64,000 nucleotides of DNA from Arthrobacter sp. MA-N2 (GCF_000517125.1 NZ_KI912155.1:2150696-2214695); one strand, 5' to 3'. Shown: positions 46,657-56,314, counted from the first letter of the stretch. The notes: generated from the sequence alone by a model not told the origin. Program-made: numbers and translations.

Positions 46657-47091
46657 ATGAGTGACACCCCCCGTCTCAACCGCCAGGTTTGTTTCGCCCT
46701 CTACTCCGCTTCGAAGGCGGCGACGGCGGTCTACCGGCCGGTGCTGGACGAGCTTGGGCTAACGTATCCGCAGTACCTCGTGATGCTGGTCCTCTGGGAA
46801 AACGAGCCACGAAGCGTCCGTGAACTGGGCGCGGAATTGGGACTCGACTCGGGTACCCTGTCGCCGCTGCTCAAGAGGCTTGAATCCGTGGGCCTCGTGG
46901 AACGCCGGCGTTCGGCCGAGGATGAGCGCCGCGTCGAGGTCCACCTCAGCAATGCGGGACATGCCCTCAGCAGTCGGGCGAAGACGGTGCCGCAACGGCT
47001 AGCCGACTCCGCCGGCTTGAGTGCCTCTGAGCTTGCGCAGCTTCACGAGACCCTTGGCCGGCTCACGGCCGCCCTCCATTCAGCCATCTGA
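46657..47091 (+). CDS. ohrR: Organic hydroperoxide-sensing MarR-type repressor
   Basis: A 144-residue MarR-family repressor. The N-terminal RQVCFALYSASKA carries the single redox-sensing Cys12; there is no second Cys, so this is a one-cysteine OhrR that should need a small thiol (mycothiol here) for full inactivation. The winged helix contains LGAELGLDSGTLSPLLKRLES and ERRRSAEDERRVEV. An OhrR box lies just upstream and ohr follows 33 bases later. Confidence 0.93.
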   Translation: MSDTPRLNRQVCFALYSASKAATAVYRPVLDELGLTYPQYLVMLVLWENEPRSVRELGAELGLDSGTLSPLLKRLESVGLVERRRSAEDERRVEVHLSNAGHALSSRAKTVPQRLADSAGLSASELAQLHETLGRLTAALHSAI

Positions 47092-47124
47092 TCACCCATC
47101 CCCTTCAAAGGAACAGGACCAACA

Positions 47125-47556
47125 GTGAAGACTTTGTACACGGCCGAGGCGCTGGCCTCCGGCGAAGGCCGCGACGGCAACGCACGCAGCAACGACGGCA
47201 AGCTGGATGTGGCTCTTGCCAGCCCGGTGGAACTGGGCGGAAACGGCCTGGGTACCAATCCGGAGCAACTTTTCGCCGCCGGTTACGCCGCATGCTTCCA
47301 CTCCGCACTCAGGCTGGTGGGGCGAAAGGCACGGGTGGATCTGAGCGATTCCGCGGTCGCAGCGAAGATCCGCTTCGGCGCCCTGGAAGACCGCGAAGGC
47401 TACGGTCTCGCCGCCGAACTTGAAATCGCCCTTCCCGCCGTAGACCGCGAGACGGCCGGGCAGCTCGTGGCCAAGGCCCACCAGATCTGCCCGTATTCCA
47501 ACGCGACCCGCGGCAACATCGCCGTCGACATCAAGCTTGTGGAGGTGGCCGCATGA
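47125..47556 (+). CDS. ohr: Organic hydroperoxide resistance protein
   Basis: Ohr is a thiol peroxidase that reduces organic and fatty-acid hydroperoxides. The 143-residue protein has both catalytic cysteines: Cys57 in AAGYAACFHSAL and Cys122 in AHQICPYSNATRG; it also has the N-terminal YTAEALASGEGRDG. GTG 47125 follows AGGAAC. It is four bases overlapped with the following oxidoreductase gene (ATGA), forming an ohrR-ohr-oxidoreductase operon. Confidence 0.95.
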   Translation: MKTLYTAEALASGEGRDGNARSNDGKLDVALASPVELGGNGLGTNPEQLFAAGYAACFHSALRLVGRKARVDLSDSAVAAKIRFGALEDREGYGLAAELEIALPAVDRETAGQLVAKAHQICPYSNATRGNIAVDIKLVEVAA

Positions 47557-48572
47557 GCACCGCACTTCCCCGCAGCACCCGCGAAATCCAGCTGGCGTCC
47601 CGCCCGCAGGGACGCCCTGTGCAGGAGAACTTCCGGCTGGCCGAAACCGATCTGCCGGAGCTTCAGGACGGCCAGGTCCTGGTCCGCAATGAGTTCATGT
47701 CGGTCGATCCCTACATGCGCGGCCGCATGAATGACGTGAAGTCCTACTCCGCACCCTTCCGCCTCGATACAGCGCTCGACGGCGGTGCGGTCGGCGAGGT
47801 CATCGCGTCCCGTTCCGAGGCACTCAAGGTGGGCGACGTCGTCGCACACCAGCTCGGTTGGCGCGATTTCTCCGTGGTGGACGCCGCAAGCGCGACGCCG
47901 GTCCCGGCCGGTATGGCGCCGACTTCGGCATTCCTAGGCGCGCTCGGCATGACGGGCTTGACGGCGTACGCCGGCCTGCTCAAGGTGGCCGAGTTCAAAG
48001 CCGGGGACGTCGTCTTCGTTTCCGGTGCCGCAGGCGCCGTCGGCTCGATGGTTGGCCAGATCGCCAAAGCCATGGGTGCCGCCAAAGTCATCGGCAGCGC
48101 TGGCTCCCCGGAAAAGGTGGCGCGCTTGTTGGAGCTCGGCTTCGATGCCGCTTTCGACTACCACGACGGTCCCGTTGTGGAGAAGCTCCGTGAAGCGGCC
48201 GGGGAGCGGGGCATCGATGTCTACTTCGACAACGTGGGCGGCGAACACCTCGAGGCGGCCCTCTCAGTCCTCACAGTAGGCGGTCGCGTGGCAATGTGCG
48301 GTGCGATCTCGCAGTACAACTCCACGGAGCCAAGTGCTGCCCCTCGGAATCTGGCGGTGGCCATTGGAAAGCAACTGACCCTCCGGGGCTTCCTGGTGAG
48401 CGGGCAGCGCCAGCACGCCGCCGAGTTCGCGGGGCGGATGGCCGGATGGCTGGCCGACGGAACGGTCCGCTATGACGAGACGATCGTTGACGGGCTGGAA
48501 AACGCCCCGCAGGCCTTCATTGATCTCCTGGATGGGGCCAATACGGGCAAGATGCTGGTCCGCCTGCCCTGA
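47553..48572 (+). CDS. NADP-dependent oxidoreductase (MDR superfamily, CurA/YfmJ-like)
   Basis: A 339-residue zinc-independent medium-chain reductase. FMSVDPYMRGRMND is the family's N-terminal signature, and VFVSGAAGAVGSMVGQIAK is the NADP fold loop. YFDNVGGEHLEAAL and RVAMCGAISQYN follow. Such enzymes reduce alkenals and other enones, products of lipid peroxidation, so its coupling to ohr makes biological sense. It overlaps ohr by four bases. Confidence 0.92.
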   Translation: MSTALPRSTREIQLASRPQGRPVQENFRLAETDLPELQDGQVLVRNEFMSVDPYMRGRMNDVKSYSAPFRLDTALDGGAVGEVIASRSEALKVGDVVAHQLGWRDFSVVDAASATPVPAGMAPTSAFLGALGMTGLTAYAGLLKVAEFKAGDVVFVSGAAGAVGSMVGQIAKAMGAAKVIGSAGSPEKVARLLELGFDAAFDYHDGPVVEKLREAAGERGIDVYFDNVGGEHLEAALSVLTVGGRVAMCGAISQYNSTEPSAAPRNLAVAIGKQLTLRGFLVSGQRQHAAEFAGRMAGWLADGTVRYDETIVDGLENAPQAFIDLLDGANTGKMLVRLP

Positions 48573-48636
48573 GTGCTAAAGCATAGGGGCCGGATCTTAC
48601 GACCGCTAGCTGGGAGTTCCTCTACTGCTTGGTAAC

Positions 48637-48670
48637 AAAAGCTCAACAATCTTCGGATTGTTGAGCTTTT
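48637..48670 (+). terminator. Rho-independent terminator with TTCG loop
   Basis: A perfect 15-bp stem (AAAAGCTCAACAATC and its complement) closes a TTCG tetraloop and ends in TTTTGT. This is the clearest intrinsic terminator in the window. It ends the ohrR-ohr-oxidoreductase operon. Confidence 0.92.
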
Positions 48671-48833
48671 GTGTTAGCGGGGTGTGTTTCATCCCACTAA
48701 AGTTGTGCCATCAGTGCGTCTCGGCGCAGTGCTGCGAAGCATCAGTGAAAACAGAATTTCAACCTCGAGTTTTCGAAACGGACACTCATTGACCGACTGT
48801 CGTAGCATCAATCACTTTCTTCTTGGAGGAAAA

Positions 48834-49940
48834 TTGAAGCAATCACTGCGTGGCACCCTCAAGCGCGGTTCATTTGCAGGCGTCGCAACTGCGGGTGCCG
48901 CTGCTCTTTTGCTGGCAGGCTGCGGAAGCCCACCGTCTGCGTCCAGCTCGGGCAGCGCCACCAAATCGGACTACACCGCGTGCATGGTTTCCGATTCCGG
49001 TGGCTTCGATGACAAGTCGTTCAACCAGTCAGGCTATGAGGGACTTCAGGCGGCAGCGAAGGACCTGAACATCCAGGAAAAGCACGTCCAGTCCAAGGCC
49101 GACACGGACTATGATCCCAACCTCCGTTCGATGGTCCAGCAGGGCTGCAAGCTGACGGTCACTGTCGGCTTCCTCCTGGGCGACGCCACCAAGAACATCG
49201 CCACGGCAAACCCGAACAGCCACTTCGCCATCATCGACTACTCGGACCCCACCTTCCCGAAGAACGTCAAGCCGATTGTCTATGACACGGCCCAGGCCGC
49301 CTTCCTGGCCGGTTACCTGGCCGCTGGGACCTCCAAGACCGGCAAAGTCGCCACTTTCGGCGGACTCAACATCCCCACCGTGAGCATCTTCATGGACGGC
49401 TTCGCCGATGGCGTGAAGTACTACAACCAGAAGAAGGGCAAGTCCGTCCAACTGCTTGGCTGGGACAAGGACAAGCAGGACGGGACGTTCGTTGGCGACT
49501 TCAAGCAGGTCGACAAGGGCAAGGTCCTCACTCAGGGATTCCTGGACCAGGGCGCCGACGTTGTCCTTCCTGTCGCAGGGCCGGTAGGCGCGGGCGCCGG
49601 CAGTGCGATCCTCGACGCCAAGGCAAAGGGCACGGACGCCAAGCTGATCTGGGTCGACTCTGACGGCTACCTGACCGCCCCCGCCTACAAGTCGGTCATC
49701 CTGACTTCCGTCCAGAAGACCATGGCAACCGCCGTCGAAACGGTCATCAAGGCGGACAAGGACGGCAAGTTCGACCCCAGCCCGTACATCGGCACGCTCG
49801 ACAACGGGGGTGTGGCGCTTGCCCCGTTCCACGATCTCGACTCCGCAGTGCCGGCTGACATGAAGAGCGATCTTGACCAGCTGAAGAAGGACATTATCTC
49901 CGGCGCAGTCAAAGTCGAATCAAAGTCCAGCCCGAAGTAG
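48834..49940 (+). CDS. BMP family lipoprotein (nucleoside-binding)
   Basis: A 368-residue BMP/PnrA-type substrate-binding protein. TTG 48834 follows GGAGGA; earlier start candidates give an unlikely N-terminus. The signal peptide (FAGVATAGAAALLLAGCG) ends in a lipobox. DSGGFDDKSFNQSGYEGLQAA is the family ligand-binding motif, and KVLTQGFLDQGADVVLPVAGPVGAG is in the second lobe. With the following ATPase, two permeases, cdd, deoA and add it most likely imports purine/pyrimidine nucleosides. Confidence 0.92.
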   Translation: MKQSLRGTLKRGSFAGVATAGAAALLLAGCGSPPSASSSGSATKSDYTACMVSDSGGFDDKSFNQSGYEGLQAAAKDLNIQEKHVQSKADTDYDPNLRSMVQQGCKLTVTVGFLLGDATKNIATANPNSHFAIIDYSDPTFPKNVKPIVYDTAQAAFLAGYLAAGTSKTGKVATFGGLNIPTVSIFMDGFADGVKYYNQKKGKSVQLLGWDKDKQDGTFVGDFKQVDKGKVLTQGFLDQGADVVLPVAGPVGAGAGSAILDAKAKGTDAKLIWVDSDGYLTAPAYKSVILTSVQKTMATAVETVIKADKDGKFDPSPYIGTLDNGGVALAPFHDLDSAVPADMKSDLDQLKKDIISGAVKVESKSSPK

Positions 49941-49963
49941 GAATCTGGGCTAAACCACGTCGC

Positions 49964-50000
49964 GCTGCCCTTTAGCCGAGTTTTGGCAGAAGGGCAGCGT
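49964..50000 (+). terminator. Hairpin after the BMP lipoprotein gene
   Basis: CGCTGCCCTT (49964-49973) and AAGGGCAGCG (49991-50000) form a perfect 10-bp stem followed by TGTTCTGTG. It may reduce read-through so that the binding protein is made in excess over the membrane parts, as is usual in ABC importers. Confidence 0.6.
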
Positions 50001-50104
50001 GTTCTGTGTTGCCTTCAATTTTGCTCTTCGACACTCATTGGCCGGGCACTATGCTGAGAGCACGGTGATGACGAGGAGCCATCCTTTATAGATGGGTTGG
50101 AGTT

Positions 50105-51655
50105 TTGAAACTCGAACTGAAAGGGATCACGAAACGCTTCGGATCCCTTGTAGCCAATGACCACATCGACCTCGTGGTTGAACCCGGCCAAGTCCATTGC
50201 CTCTTGGGCGAAAACGGTGCCGGAAAATCCACCCTGATGAATGTTCTTTATGGACTCTATGACCCCAGTGACGGTGAAATCCTGGTCGACGGCAAGCCGG
50301 TCGTCTTCAAGGGCCCAGGGGACGCCATGGCGGCCGGAATCGGCATGGTCCACCAGCATTTCATGCTTATTCCGGTATTTACCGTGGCCGAAAATGTCGC
50401 GTTGGGAAATGAAGCCACCAAGGCAGGCGGATTCCTGAACCTGGATGAAACGCGCCGCAAGATCTCCGAGATTTCCAAGCAGTACGGATTCCACGTCAAC
50501 CCTGATGCCCTTGTGGAGGACCTTCCCGTGGGCGTGCAGCAACGGGTTGAGATCATCAAGGCGCTGGTACGCGACGCCGAAGTCCTCATCCTCGATGAGC
50601 CGACAGCCGTTCTCACTCCGCAGGAAACCGATGAACTCCTGGATATCATCCGACAGCTCAAAGCGGACGGAAAATCAATTGTCTTCATCTCGCACAAACT
50701 GCGTGAGGTGAAGGAAATTTCGGACATCATCACCGTCATCCGTCGGGGGAAAGTGGTGGGCTCGGCCGATCCTTCAGCCTCCCCGACGGAGCTCGCTTCG
50801 GCGATGGTGGGCCGGGCGGTCAACCTGACCCTGGAAAAGAAACCCGCGCAACCGGGTGAGGTGACCTTCAAGGTCCGGGACCTCACCGTCGTCGACCACA
50901 ATGGCCAACACGTCGTGGACGGGCTGAGCTTCGACATCGCCAAGGGCGAAGTGCTCGCCATCGCCGGTGTCCAAGGCAACGGCCAGACGGAGCTGACGGA
51001 GGCCATCCTCGGCGTCCAACCCCACGTGACCGGGTCCATCACCCTCGACGGGGTCGAACTGCTCGGCAAGAGCGTCAAAGAGGTCCTCTCCGCCGGCGTT
51101 GGATTCGTCCCCGAGGACCGCAAGATCGATGGCCTGGTAGGTACGTTCTCCATTTCCGAGAATATGATCCTGGACCTCTATGACAAGCCGCCCTTTGCCC
51201 AGGGGATCGGCATGAAACCGGCCCTGATTGCTTCCCATGCGGCGAGAAAGGTCGAGGAGTTCGATGTTCGGACGCCGTCGATCGATGCCGCCGTGGGCAC
51301 GCTCTCCGGCGGTAACCAGCAAAAGGTGGTGCTGGCGAGGGAGCTGTCCAGGCCATTGAGGCTCTTCATCGCATCCCAGCCCACACGTGGCCTCGACGTC
51401 GGCTCCATAGAATTCGTGCACAAACGGGTCATTGCCGAACGGGACAACGGAACTCCGGTGATGATCGTGTCAACGGAGCTCGATGAAGTTCTTGAGCTCG
51501 CTGACAGGATCGCCGTTCTCTACCGCGGAAAGCTGGTTGGAATTGTTCCCGCCGGCGCCTCCCGCGATGTGCTGGGCTTGATGATGGCCGGCGTTCCGGA
51601 ACATGAGGCTGAACTGGCCGCGCACAAAACCCTCGAGGGAGGAACACATGTCTGA
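50105..51655 (+). CDS. Nucleoside ABC transporter ATP-binding protein
   Basis: A 516-residue ATPase with two ABC domains. Domain 1 has [22 protein letters not shown], signature LPVGVQQRVEIIKAL and Walker [12 protein letters not shown]. Domain 2 has a degenerate Walker A (GVQGNGQTEL), [16 protein letters not shown] and a Walker B-like LFIASQPTRGLDVG in which the usual acidic catalytic pair reads SQ. The VHQHFML and LPVGxQQRVEI variants are hallmarks of the BMP/nucleoside (NupA/YufO) class. A TTG start follows GGAG at short spacing. Confidence 0.93.
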   Translation: MKLELKGITKRFGSLVANDHIDLVVEPGQVHCLLGENGAGKSTLMNVLYGLYDPSDGEILVDGKPVVFKGPGDAMAAGIGMVHQHFMLIPVFTVAENVALGNEATKAGGFLNLDETRRKISEISKQYGFHVNPDALVEDLPVGVQQRVEIIKALVRDAEVLILDEPTAVLTPQETDELLDIIRQLKADGKSIVFISHKLREVKEISDIITVIRRGKVVGSADPSASPTELASAMVGRAVNLTLEKKPAQPGEVTFKVRDLTVVDHNGQHVVDGLSFDIAKGEVLAIAGVQGNGQTELTEAILGVQPHVTGSITLDGVELLGKSVKEVLSAGVGFVPEDRKIDGLVGTFSISENMILDLYDKPPFAQGIGMKPALIASHAARKVEEFDVRTPSIDAAVGTLSGGNQQKVVLARELSRPLRLFIASQPTRGLDVGSIEFVHKRVIAERDNGTPVMIVSTELDEVLELADRIAVLYRGKLVGIVPAGASRDVLGLMMAGVPEHEAELAAHKTLEGGTHV

Positions 51656-53021
51656 GTCCAACACCCCTCGGCAAGAAAACGGCGTGGAGCCGGAGCGCCC
51701 GGAAACACTAAGCGATGAGGTCGTCCTGGATGTCGCCTTGGACACCGCGGACGGTGCCAAGGCGCCGTCTGCGATTCCGGCCACTAGCCAGGGTGGCCGG
51801 ATCCCGCATGCCCCAAGTGCTTCTCTCTTCCGTCAGATCGTGACGGGAAACGCCATGGTGTCGGTGTTGTCCGTTGTTCTCGCGATTGTGCTCGGCGGAA
51901 TCCTGATGGCTGTGACAAACCCCAGAGTGGCCGAAACTGCGGGATATTTCTTCGCACAGCCGGGGGACATGCTCACTGAGGTCTTCAAGCCCTACGTGGC
52001 ACTGGTCCAAGGCTCGCTGTTCAACTGGGCCGGGGCCGACGCCGCAGCCCAGCTGTACCCGATCACGGAGACACTCACGGTTTCCACGCCCTTGATTTTG
52101 GCAGGACTCGGCGTGGCCCTGGCCTTCCGCGCGGGGCTGTTCAACATCGGCGCGCAAGGGCAAATCATCTTCGGCGCCCTGTTCGGCGCTTACGTCGGCT
52201 TCACTTGGCATTTGCCGTTCCTGGTTCACCTGCTGCTTGTCATCGTTGCCGGATTTGTTGGCGGCGCAGTGTGGGGCGGCGTCGTAGGACTCCTGAAGGC
52301 CCGGACCGGTGCGCACGAGGTCATCGTGACCATCATGCTCAACTACATCGCCAATTTCCTGCTCCTGTTCCTCCTGACCACTCCGGCTTTCCAGCGCAAG
52401 GGCTCGACCAACCCGATTTCGCCCTTCCTGGACCAGTCGGCACTTTTCCCCGAACTCCTGGGGCCCCAATTCAGGCTCCACGCCGGATTCCTCTTGGCAG
52501 TGCTGGCAACGGTCTTCGTCTGGTGGCTCCTGAAACGCTCCACGCTCGGCTTTGAATTCCGGGCCGTCGGTGCAAACCAGAACGCCGCACGCACCGCAGG
52601 CATCAACGTGCCGCGCGCCGTGATACTGGTGATGGCGATCGCGGGTGCCCTTGCTGGACTGGCAGGCATCGCGCAGGTATCCGGAACGGAAAAATACCTC
52701 TCGGGAGGCGTAGCGGCTTCCATCGGATTCGATGCCATCACTGTAGCGCTGCTGGGACGTTCGACGCCGTGGGGAACCTTCTTCGCCGGTCTGCTCTTCG
52801 GTGCGTTCCGTGCGGGAGGCGTCGCGATGCAGGCCGAGACCCAGACGCCGATCGACATCGTCTTGGTCATCCAGTCCTTGATCGTCCTGTTCATTGCGGC
52901 ACCGCCGCTTGTGCGCGCGATCTTCGGACTCAACCCCCGGAAAAAGAAGAAGGCCACTGGCGGCCCTGGCTCCGGATCCGTCACCTCCGGAAAAATCGAG
53001 AGCGGAGCTGCGACAGCATGA
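51648..53021 (+). CDS. Nucleoside ABC transporter permease, subunit 1
   Basis: A 457-residue permease (BPD_transp_2 family). A hydrophilic N-terminal extension of about 65 residues precedes ~9 helices. FRAGLFNIGAQGQIIFGALFGAYVG is the family core; TGAHEVIVTIMLNYIANFLL is the ATPase-contact loop; FEFRAVGANQNAARTAGINV follows. ATG 51648 after GGGAGG overlaps the ATPase stop. The C-terminus is a Lys-rich tail. Confidence 0.92.
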   Translation: MSESNTPRQENGVEPERPETLSDEVVLDVALDTADGAKAPSAIPATSQGGRIPHAPSASLFRQIVTGNAMVSVLSVVLAIVLGGILMAVTNPRVAETAGYFFAQPGDMLTEVFKPYVALVQGSLFNWAGADAAAQLYPITETLTVSTPLILAGLGVALAFRAGLFNIGAQGQIIFGALFGAYVGFTWHLPFLVHLLLVIVAGFVGGAVWGGVVGLLKARTGAHEVIVTIMLNYIANFLLLFLLTTPAFQRKGSTNPISPFLDQSALFPELLGPQFRLHAGFLLAVLATVFVWWLLKRSTLGFEFRAVGANQNAARTAGINVPRAVILVMAIAGALAGLAGIAQVSGTEKYLSGGVAASIGFDAITVALLGRSTPWGTFFAGLLFGAFRAGGVAMQAETQTPIDIVLVIQSLIVLFIAAPPLVRAIFGLNPRKKKKATGGPGSGSVTSGKIESGAATA

Positions 53022-54529
53022 GCACTACAACAACCCAGTCCGGTAGTGGTACGCCCGCCGGCAGCGCACCTGCGAGCTCCGCCAAGACGGGTTCCAGCGA
53101 GCTGGTGAGCTGGAAAGCCGGAATCGGCCTGTCCCTGCTCGCCATCCTGGGAACCGTGCTGTTCGGCTTCATGTCCGATTCGAAGTCCGCAGGCTTCGGC
53201 ATCGCCGAGGCGGCCAACGAAGCGGCCTCCAACGTAGCTGCGTGGGTCACGCTGGTCCTGGCCCTCCTGCTTTCGGCGTGGCTCGGCTACTTGTGGTTCG
53301 TCCGGCGTCGTGCTGGCCTCACGCCGGGGGGAGGCACAGTACCGCGTTGGCTGCCCGCCTCCACGGTCGCCGCCGTTGCGATTCTGGGCCTTGCTGCGCT
53401 GGGAGTCGCGAAGGTTGCAAAGATAACGCTTCCTTCCGCCGCCATCGGCTGGATCAGTGCGGTGGTTCTCCTGGGCTTGGCTGGCTACTCCGTCTACCGC
53501 ACACAGGCGAAGAAGGCCACACCGCGCTGGGTGGGAGGTACCTTTGCCGCAGTGTTCCTCATTGGGTTCATGGTCTGGATCGTGGCCGGTGGAAATGGCG
53601 ACGCTCCGTCGATATCCCTCGCCGGGCTGATCGCCGGATCTGTCACCTTGGCCGTGCCGCTGGTCTTCGGCTCCCTTTCCGGCGTCCTGTGCGAACGCGT
53701 CGGCGTAGTGAACATCGCCATTGAAGGCCAGCTCCTGCTGGGAGCGTTCTCCGCTGCGGTCGTTGCCACGGTGACACAAAACGTTTACGCCGGACTGGTC
53801 GCGGCTGCCGTTGCCGGAGCCCTTGTTTCCTTGGTCCTGGCCGTGGTGAGCATCAAGTACCTTGTCAACCAGATCATCGTCGGCGTCGTGCTCAACGTCC
53901 TGATCAGCGGCCTGACGAGCTTCCTCTTTTCGACGCTGCTGACCGCCAACCCGGACGGACTGAACAAGCCCGGCCGCCTGCCTCCGGTCGATATTCCCTT
54001 CCTGTCCGATATCCCCATCATCGGACCGATCCTGTTCCACCAATCCCTGGTGGGCTACTTGATGTATGTCGCCGTGATCGTCGTTTACCTCGGCCTTTTC
54101 CATACGAAGTGGGGGCTTCGAGTGAGAGCCGTCGGTGAGCACCCGCAGGCAGCGGACACCGTGGGCATCAACGTCAACCGGACCCGTTTCTGGAACGTGC
54201 TCATGGGCGGGGCGATCGCGGGCATTGGCGGTTCGTTCTTCACGCTGGTATCCGTGGATGCATTCAGCAAGGACATGTCCGGTGGTCGCGGCTATATCGC
54301 CCTGGCGGCGTTGATCTTCGGACGCTGGAACCCTATCGGCGCCTTCCTGGCCGCATTGTTGTTCGGCTTCGCAGACAACCTCCAGAGCGTCATCACCATC
54401 ATCGGATCTCCCGTGCCGAGCCAGTTCATGGCCATGCTGCCCTACGCGCTGACGGTCTTCGCCGTCGCTGGACTGGTGGGTAGGTCCCGTCCACCGGCGG
54501 CAAGCGGCATACCGTACGTCAAGGGTTGA
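53018..54529 (+). CDS. Nucleoside ABC transporter permease, subunit 2
   Basis: A 503-residue permease of the same family. An unusually long N-terminal part (about residues 25-190) adds four extra hydrophobic segments before the conserved core, which starts around LAGLIAGSVTLAVPLVFGSLSG and includes RVGVVNIAIEGQLLLGAFSAA, VNQIIVGVVLNVLISGL and LRVRAVGEHPQAADTVGINV. ATG 53018 overlaps subunit 1 by four bases. Confidence 0.92.
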   Translation: MSTTTTQSGSGTPAGSAPASSAKTGSSELVSWKAGIGLSLLAILGTVLFGFMSDSKSAGFGIAEAANEAASNVAAWVTLVLALLLSAWLGYLWFVRRRAGLTPGGGTVPRWLPASTVAAVAILGLAALGVAKVAKITLPSAAIGWISAVVLLGLAGYSVYRTQAKKATPRWVGGTFAAVFLIGFMVWIVAGGNGDAPSISLAGLIAGSVTLAVPLVFGSLSGVLCERVGVVNIAIEGQLLLGAFSAAVVATVTQNVYAGLVAAAVAGALVSLVLAVVSIKYLVNQIIVGVVLNVLISGLTSFLFSTLLTANPDGLNKPGRLPPVDIPFLSDIPIIGPILFHQSLVGYLMYVAVIVVYLGLFHTKWGLRVRAVGEHPQAADTVGINVNRTRFWNVLMGGAIAGIGGSFFTLVSVDAFSKDMSGGRGYIALAALIFGRWNPIGAFLAALLFGFADNLQSVITIIGSPVPSQFMAMLPYALTVFAVAGLVGRSRPPAASGIPYVKG

Positions 54530-54531
54530 CG

Positions 54532-54942
54532 GTGGCCATCACGGATACCGACGTGGACTGGGCTGCCCTCGAGGCTGCCGCGGTTGCCGCCATGGAGAAG
54601 GCCTACGCTCCGTATTCGAAGTTCCCGGTGGGGGCTGCAGCCCTCACCGAGGACGGCCGGATCGTCAGTGGCTGCAACGTGGAGAACGCCAGCTATGGTC
54701 TCACGCTGTGCGCCGAGTGCGCCCTGGTGGGAGATCTCCATATGGGTGGCGGCGGCAGGCTACGGGCCTTCTATTGCGTCGACGCGAAGGGCAATGTCCT
54801 CATGCCGTGTGGACGCTGCAGGCAATTGCTGTATGAATTCCGGGCACCCGGCATGCAGCTCATGACAACGCAAGGCATCAAGACCATGGACCAAGTGCTG
54901 CCCGATGCCTTCGGTCCCGACAACCTGAAGGAGAACCGGTGA
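54532..54942 (+). CDS. cdd: Cytidine deaminase
   Basis: A 136-residue tetrameric-type enzyme that deaminates cytidine and deoxycytidine. Zinc ligands are in TLCAECALV (Cys) and MPCGRCRQL (two Cys); the catalytic Glu lies in CAE. APYSKFPVGAAAL and GCNVENASYG are substrate-contact motifs. GTG 54532 starts three bases after the permease stop; a TTG at 54526 is the alternative. It overlaps deoA by four bases. Confidence 0.95.
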   Translation: MAITDTDVDWAALEAAAVAAMEKAYAPYSKFPVGAAALTEDGRIVSGCNVENASYGLTLCAECALVGDLHMGGGGRLRAFYCVDAKGNVLMPCGRCRQLLYEFRAPGMQLMTTQGIKTMDQVLPDAFGPDNLKENR

Positions 54943-56249
54943 CACAGACTGAGGCGTTTGATGCCGTTCAGATCATCAGCATCAAGCGGGACAAGGGCAC
55001 CTTGAGCCCGGAACAGATCGACTGGACCATCGATGCCTACACCCGTGGTGTCATCGCAGACGAGCAGATGGCGGCCCTGAACATGGCCATCCTGCTCAAT
55101 GGGATGGACCGTGCCGAGATCTCGCGCTGGACCGCGGCGATGATCGCCTCGGGTGAGCGGATGGACTTCTCCAGCCTTCGGCGGCCCGACGGCGGCGTGA
55201 AAGCCACCACCGACAAGCACTCCACCGGGGGCGTCGGGGACAAGATCACGCTTCCACTGGCGCCCTTGGTGGCCGTCTTCGGTGTGGCGGTTCCCCAGCT
55301 TTCCGGCAGGGGACTGGGCCACACCGGGGGCACCCTCGACAAGCTCGAATCGATTCCCGGTTGGCGGGCGAACCTAAGCAATGCGGAAATCCTGGCGCAG
55401 CTGCAGGACGTGGGGGCGGTGATCTGCGCTGCCGGCACGGGCTTGGCTCCGGCGGACAAGAAACTATACGCCCTCCGGGACGTGACGGGCACGGTGGAAG
55501 CCATTCCGCTGATTGCCTCGTCCATCATGAGCAAGAAGATCGCCGAGGGCACAGGATCCTTGGTGCTTGACGTGAAGGTGGGCTCGGGGGCGTTCATGAA
55601 GGACGAAGCCCGCGCCCGCGAACTGGCGGAAACCATGGTGGCGCTGGGCAAGGATGCGGGTGTCAACACGGTGGCCCTGCTGACCAATATGAGCACTCCG
55701 CTGGGCCTGACCGCGGGCAATGCCATCGAGGTGGAGGAATCGGTAGAGGTGCTGGCCGGCGGCGGTCCGGAAGACGTCGTCGAACTGACGATCAGGCTCG
55801 CCGAGGAGATGCTCGCCTGCGCTGGAGTGCACGACGCCGATCCCGCGGCCGCCCTCAAGGATGGCCGCGCGATGGACGTCTGGAACCGCATGATCACAGC
55901 CCAAGGGGGCGATCCGCGTGCCGCCCTGCCCGTGGCCAGGGAATCCGAGATCATCCCGGTTCCGGCCGACGGCGTCCTGGTGGAGCTGGACGCTTTGTCC
56001 GTGGGTGTGGCTGCGTGGCGCCTCGGTGCGGGACGGGCTCGGAAGGAGGATATCGTCCAGGCCGGTGCGGGGGTGCGGATGCATGTCAAGCCGGGCGCCT
56101 TGGTGCGGGCGGGGGAGCCCCTCATGACTCTGCTGAGCGACACGCCGGAAAGATTCGAAAGAGCCAAGGAAGCCTTGGAAGAAGCCGTGCTCATCGCGCC
56201 GGAAGGCTCACGGCCGGCGCAACGGCTCATCATCGACCGGATCTCCTAG
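54939..56249 (+). CDS. deoA: Thymidine/pyrimidine-nucleoside phosphorylase
   Basis: A 436-residue enzyme that cleaves thymidine and deoxyuridine with phosphate. The active-site segment KHSTGGVGDKITLPLAPLVAV, the SGRGLGHTGGTLDKLESIPG loop and the phosphate-side SSIMSKKIAEGTGSLVLDVKVGSGAFMK are all present. Its start overlaps cdd (GTGA). The pair degrades imported pyrimidine nucleosides. Confidence 0.96.
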   Translation: MTQTEAFDAVQIISIKRDKGTLSPEQIDWTIDAYTRGVIADEQMAALNMAILLNGMDRAEISRWTAAMIASGERMDFSSLRRPDGGVKATTDKHSTGGVGDKITLPLAPLVAVFGVAVPQLSGRGLGHTGGTLDKLESIPGWRANLSNAEILAQLQDVGAVICAAGTGLAPADKKLYALRDVTGTVEAIPLIASSIMSKKIAEGTGSLVLDVKVGSGAFMKDEARARELAETMVALGKDAGVNTVALLTNMSTPLGLTAGNAIEVEESVEVLAGGGPEDVVELTIRLAEEMLACAGVHDADPAAALKDGRAMDVWNRMITAQGGDPRAALPVARESEIIPVPADGVLVELDALSVGVAAWRLGAGRARKEDIVQAGAGVRMHVKPGALVRAGEPLMTLLSDTPERFERAKEALEEAVLIAPEGSRPAQRLIIDRIS

Positions 56250-56314
56250 GCGGGTCTCCCGCGCATTTTCGGACGTCGGGGAGACAATCCCCACCGCCGT
56301 TCGTTGGGCAGACT

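Noticed and set aside
52343..54142. A 599-residue minus-strand open frame across the nucleoside permeases
   Set aside because: It is a shadow of two permease genes, with Gln/Asp/Gly-rich composition typical of reverse-complemented membrane codons.
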